Assembly (NCBI GenBank): GCA_030622805.1
Contig: JAUXFR010000025.1
Coordinates: forward strand, 1-9,439
Length of the DNA: 9,439 bases
Direction: 5' to 3'
Source: Anaerolineae bacterium
GTDB lineage: Bacteria > Chloroflexota > Anaerolineae > Anaerolineales > UBA4823
The stretch's first letter is position 1; each line of letters begins with the position of its first letter. Below are positions 7,058 through 9,439 of the stretch, piece by piece. The notes under the pieces are model-generated. The model did not search any database and had not been told where the DNA came from. It saw only the letters and a list, made by a program, of their open reading frames with translations. The position numbers and the translations under genes were made by a program.

Positions 7058-8737
7058 ATGGCATTACCTCCAGCTTCAACTGACCGCACACTTCACATCT
7101 ATCTCTCTCTGGCTCAATATCCCATCCTAAGCACTCACATTCGTTCCCGTATGCGGAGCGAATTATTCGAGCGTGGTATTATAAAACCCAAGGCATTCGA
7201 GCGCGAGGTACGTAAAAAGGCTATCCGATCCCAGGCTCTGGAAGGCTTGCATGATCCGTACACAGAAGAACCGACCGAAATCTGGGAGATGCGGCTGATG
7301 CGCGTGCGAAGTCACCTGACAGATTTCTACTTTGCTTACAATCTACCCTATGAATTGTTCGAAGACATCGTCAGGGAAACATTGGCTGAACGTGACGCAA
7401 GCTCGCTAGAATTCCAGATATCTTTCAATCCCGAGCTTGCACCACAAAACATGTTATTTGAACAGGTGCACGCGATCGAGAAGATGCCGCCCGAAGAACG
7501 CTTTCAGGCGGAAGCCCGTCTTCAGGAAATCAAAGTCGTGCTAATCCGAACCCTGATCAGCGACCAGTTGGGATATGTAAAGATCGCGAAAAATTGGTTC
7601 ACGGTTAAAGATCTGCAGCATATCCGCACAAACAAAATTGGACAAGGGAAAATCGGCGGCAAAGCCGCCGGAATGATGCTGGCAAATCGCATCCTGCAAG
7701 AAGTGGGTGATGACGAATTACGTACCTGTCTAAAAATTCCCCAATCTTTCTTCATTGGTGCGGATCTGACGTACTCATACATGGCTTTAAATGGCTTGAT
7801 GCACTGGTCCGATCAAAAATATAAGCTTGAAGAACAGATTCGTGCGGAATATCCAAAATTGCAGCAGGAATTTCTGCAAGGTGAGTTTCCAATCGATATA
7901 TTGGATCGCTTACGAGAACAGCTTGATCAAATCGGTAACCAACCATTAATCGTAAGGTCTTCCAGTTTATTAGAGGACAACTTCGGCACATCGTTTGCCG
8001 GGAAATATGAGAGCCATTTCTGCCCAAATCAGGGGGACATTGAAGATAATCTGCGTGAACTCACAAACGCTATAAAGCGTATTTACGCCAGCAGCTTGAA
8101 TCCGGATGCGCTCATCTATCGGCGGGAAAAAGGGCTGCAAGATTACGATGAACGTATGGCGATACTTGTACAGACCGTCCAGGGTGAACCTTACGATCGA
8201 TACTTTCTCCCCCATGCCGCCGGCGTCGGATTCAGCCGCAATCTTTACCGCTGGTCGCCCCAGATCCGCAGGGACGATGGCTTCGTTCGGCTGGTTTGGG
8301 GATTAGGTACACGGTCAGTGGATCGAGTTGGAGATGATTATCCAAGACTTGTGGCTTTAAGCCACCCTTTGCTGCATCCAGAATCTTCACCAAAAGCAAT
8401 TAATAAGTACTCCCAGCAGTACGTTGACCTGCTCGATCTTGAACAAAACTCCTTCAAGACTTTGCCGATCCAGGAAGTATTACAGGGACGCTATCCCGTG
8501 CTGCGATTTATCGCCCAGGTGGATCAGGACGGATACCTGGCACCATTGCGGACAACCGTAAGCGCTGGCAACACAGATAACCTTGTACTCACCTTCGATG
8601 AACTGCTGCGGCGCACCCCCTGGCGAAGCGGTTATCGAGCATGCTGCAGCTTCTGGAAACGCATTACCAGGCACCCGTCGGTACCGAATTTACTGTGCAA
8701 ATCGTGGACCCAACGGCTTCTCAACCCGAGATTCTGA
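7058..8737 (+). CDS. PEP/pyruvate-binding (PPDK_N) domain protein, 5' part of frameshifted gene
   Basis: This frame encodes 559 residues, of which about the first 520 belong to the original protein. Residues 1 to about 185 are a mostly helical region of unknown function. A PPDK_N ATP-grasp-type domain follows, with KIGQGKIGGKAAG (about 193-205, K202 in the phosphate loop), VRSSSLLEDNFGTSFAGKYE (from V299, with R300 and E306) and LVQTVQGEPYDRYFLPHAAG. In PEP synthase and pyruvate phosphate dikinase this domain binds ATP and starts phosphoryl transfer. After TFDELLRRTP the frame runs into WRSGYRACC, unlike the family, and stops at 8735-8737. I chose the ATG at 7058 over a GTG at 6986, which overlaps the dnaN stop and would add a low-complexity, Pro/Arg-rich extension. 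The gap to dnaN is 64 bases. The reaction catalysed is unknown. Confidence 0.85.
   Translation: MALPPASTDRTLHIYLSLAQYPILSTHIRSRMRSELFERGIIKPKAFEREVRKKAIRSQALEGLHDPYTEEPTEIWEMRLMRVRSHLTDFYFAYNLPYELFEDIVRETLAERDASSLEFQISFNPELAPQNMLFEQVHAIEKMPPEERFQAEARLQEIKVVLIRTLISDQLGYVKIAKNWFTVKDLQHIRTNKIGQGKIGGKAAGMMLANRILQEVGDDELRTCLKIPQSFFIGADLTYSYMALNGLMHWSDQKYKLEEQIRAEYPKLQQEFLQGEFPIDILDRLREQLDQIGNQPLIVRSSSLLEDNFGTSFAGKYESHFCPNQGDIEDNLRELTNAIKRIYASSLNPDALIYRREKGLQDYDERMAILVQTVQGEPYDRYFLPHAAGVGFSRNLYRWSPQIRRDDGFVRLVWGLGTRSVDRVGDDYPRLVALSHPLLHPESSPKAINKYSQQYVDLLDLEQNSFKTLPIQEVLQGRYPVLRFIAQVDQDGYLAPLRTTVSAGNTDNLVLTFDELLRRTPWRSGYRACCSFWKRITRHPSVPNLLCKSWTQRLLNPRF
8616..8620 (+). other. Frameshift site: run of five C
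   Basis: Up to ACC at 8615-8617 the upstream frame reads the expected LTFDELLRRT. From CTG at 8620 a different frame reads LAKRLSSMLQLLETHY, the expected continuation. Only two bases separate these codons. Adding one C to the run, making six, gives RTPLAKRLSSMLQLLE and joins 7058-9381 into one 774-residue protein. The switch must lie between 8602 (after a TGA at 8599-8601 in the downstream frame) and 8737. A length error in a homopolymer, a real mutation, or ribosomal slippage could explain it; the first two are the more likely. Confidence 0.8.
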
Positions 8738-9381
8738 TCTCGCTGGTTCAATGCCGTCCGCAAAGTCACCTGTTGGAAAGTGATGCACACCTACCCCATA
8801 AAATACCCCACGAAGATATTGTCTTCGCAACCTCGCGCATGGCGCCGCAAGGCAGGGTGGATCGTATCCGATACGTGGTCTTTATCTCTCCGGAGGGTTA
8901 TTTCTCGATAGAGACACCAGCGGCACGGTCAGAATTATGCCGGGCACTGGGGCGACTGAATAAAGCGCTCGCGGATGAAGTTTTTATCTGCATTGGTCCG
9001 GGTCGATGGGGTTCCAATAACCCAGATCTGGGTGTGAATGTCGGATATGGAGACATCTTCAATACCAGAGCGCTGATAGAACTGGCTGGAGAAGGGATCG
9101 GTTCCGCTCCTGAAGCTTCCTTCGGTACGCACTTCTTTCAAGATCTGGTTGAGTCAAATATTTATCCTCTTGCGATCTATCTGGATGATAAAGACGTGAT
9201 CTTTAAGCGAGATTTCTTCTACAATACACCCAATCATTTAGCAGATCGGCTGCCTGATGAGAAAAAACCATCGGACTGCTTACGATTGATCGAGGTATGC
9301 TCATACAGGAAAGGGCATCACCTGGAACTGATCATGGATGATGAACGTGGACGCTCCGTCGCGTTTTTGATGCCAGATTAA
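8641..9381 (+). CDS. PEP/pyruvate-binding domain protein, 3' part of frameshifted gene
   Basis: This 246-residue open frame from ATG 8641 is the C-terminal continuation of the gene starting at 7058. That ATG is probably an internal Met of the original protein, because the joined frame already reads LAKRLSS just before it, and no good ribosome-binding site is present. The first residues (MLQLLETHYQAPVGTEFTVQ, then LISLVQCRPQ) are the end of a PPDK_N domain, where the LVQCRPQ-type strand is typical. The rest is a separate domain with VDRIRYVVFI, CIGPGRWGSNNPDLGVNVGY, SFGTHFFQDLVE and LAIYLDD. I recall this domain following PPDK_N in a family of unstudied bacterial proteins. No phosphohistidine motif (GGxTxHAA type) or PEP-binding barrel is visible, so this is not a complete PEP synthase. 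Confidence 0.82.
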   Translation: MLQLLETHYQAPVGTEFTVQIVDPTASQPEILISLVQCRPQSHLLESDAHLPHKIPHEDIVFATSRMAPQGRVDRIRYVVFISPEGYFSIETPAARSELCRALGRLNKALADEVFICIGPGRWGSNNPDLGVNVGYGDIFNTRALIELAGEGIGSAPEASFGTHFFQDLVESNIYPLAIYLDDKDVIFKRDFFYNTPNHLADRLPDEKKPSDCLRLIEVCSYRKGHHLELIMDDERGRSVAFLMPD

Positions 9382-9439
9382 AACTCGCTCGGACATAATG
9401 AACCCGTTTTCTATCTGTACAAAGAGGTCGATTGAGTTA
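9382..9439 (+). other. Downstream edge, no assignable gene
   Basis: These 58 bases follow the stop of the PPDK_N gene. An ATG at 9398 opens a frame of 14 codons to the window edge. AAAGAGG at 9421-9427 could serve a TTG at 9432. Neither can be judged without more sequence. No terminator hairpin is visible. Confidence 0.3.

Noticed and set aside
1..9439. CRISPR array, tRNA/rRNA gene, insertion sequence or phage/defence system
   Set aside because: No regularly spaced repeats, cloverleaf-like sequence, transposase motifs, terminal inverted repeats or defence domains were seen on either strand.
9398..9439. Start of a further gene at the right edge
   Set aside because: Only 14 codons are visible, with no ribosome-binding site before the ATG, and an alternative TTG start is equally possible; there is too little to call.

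Overview
The window holds seven protein-coding genes or gene remnants. All lie on the + strand, in three or four probable transcription units with short gaps and moderate GC content. Overall gene content, the M3 oligoendopeptidase tail and the unusual PEP/pyruvate-binding protein at the right end suggest a Chloroflexota bacterium, probably Anaerolineae-like. This placement comes from recalled protein families, not from a search. No rRNA, tRNA, CRISPR array or insertion sequence was seen. This looks like ordinary chromosomal housekeeping DNA rather than an island.

Left part (1-2803). The end of an M3-family oligoendopeptidase gene is followed by a 112-base gap with a good promoter candidate (TTGCCA, 15 bases, TATAAT). 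Next come three closely packed genes: a sugar-phosphate nucleotidyltransferase with a left-handed beta-helix tail, a 70-residue protein resembling DUF6504, and a class I/II PLP aminotransferase.

Middle (2804-5739). After a 136-base gap containing a possible 26-codon leader ORF come gatB (subunit B of the tRNA-dependent amidotransferase) and, 31 bases later, a glutamate dehydrogenase gene. The dehydrogenase carries the expected glutamate-specific residues. Together with the aminotransferase, these genes centre on glutamate and amino-nitrogen chemistry, although no shared regulation can be demonstrated.

Right part (5740-9439). A gap with overlapping hairpins, one terminator-like, precedes dnaN (the replication sliding clamp, here without dnaA beside it). 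Sixty-four bases after dnaN starts a large PPDK_N-domain protein related to the ATP-binding half of PEP synthase. It lacks a visible phosphohistidine domain and PEP-binding barrel. Its reading frame is broken by an apparent one-base loss in a run of five C at 8616-8620. Restoring one C joins the two pieces into a single 774-residue protein.

The most notable points are this frameshift and the unorthodox PEP-synthase-like protein. I found no convincing new multi-gene system.
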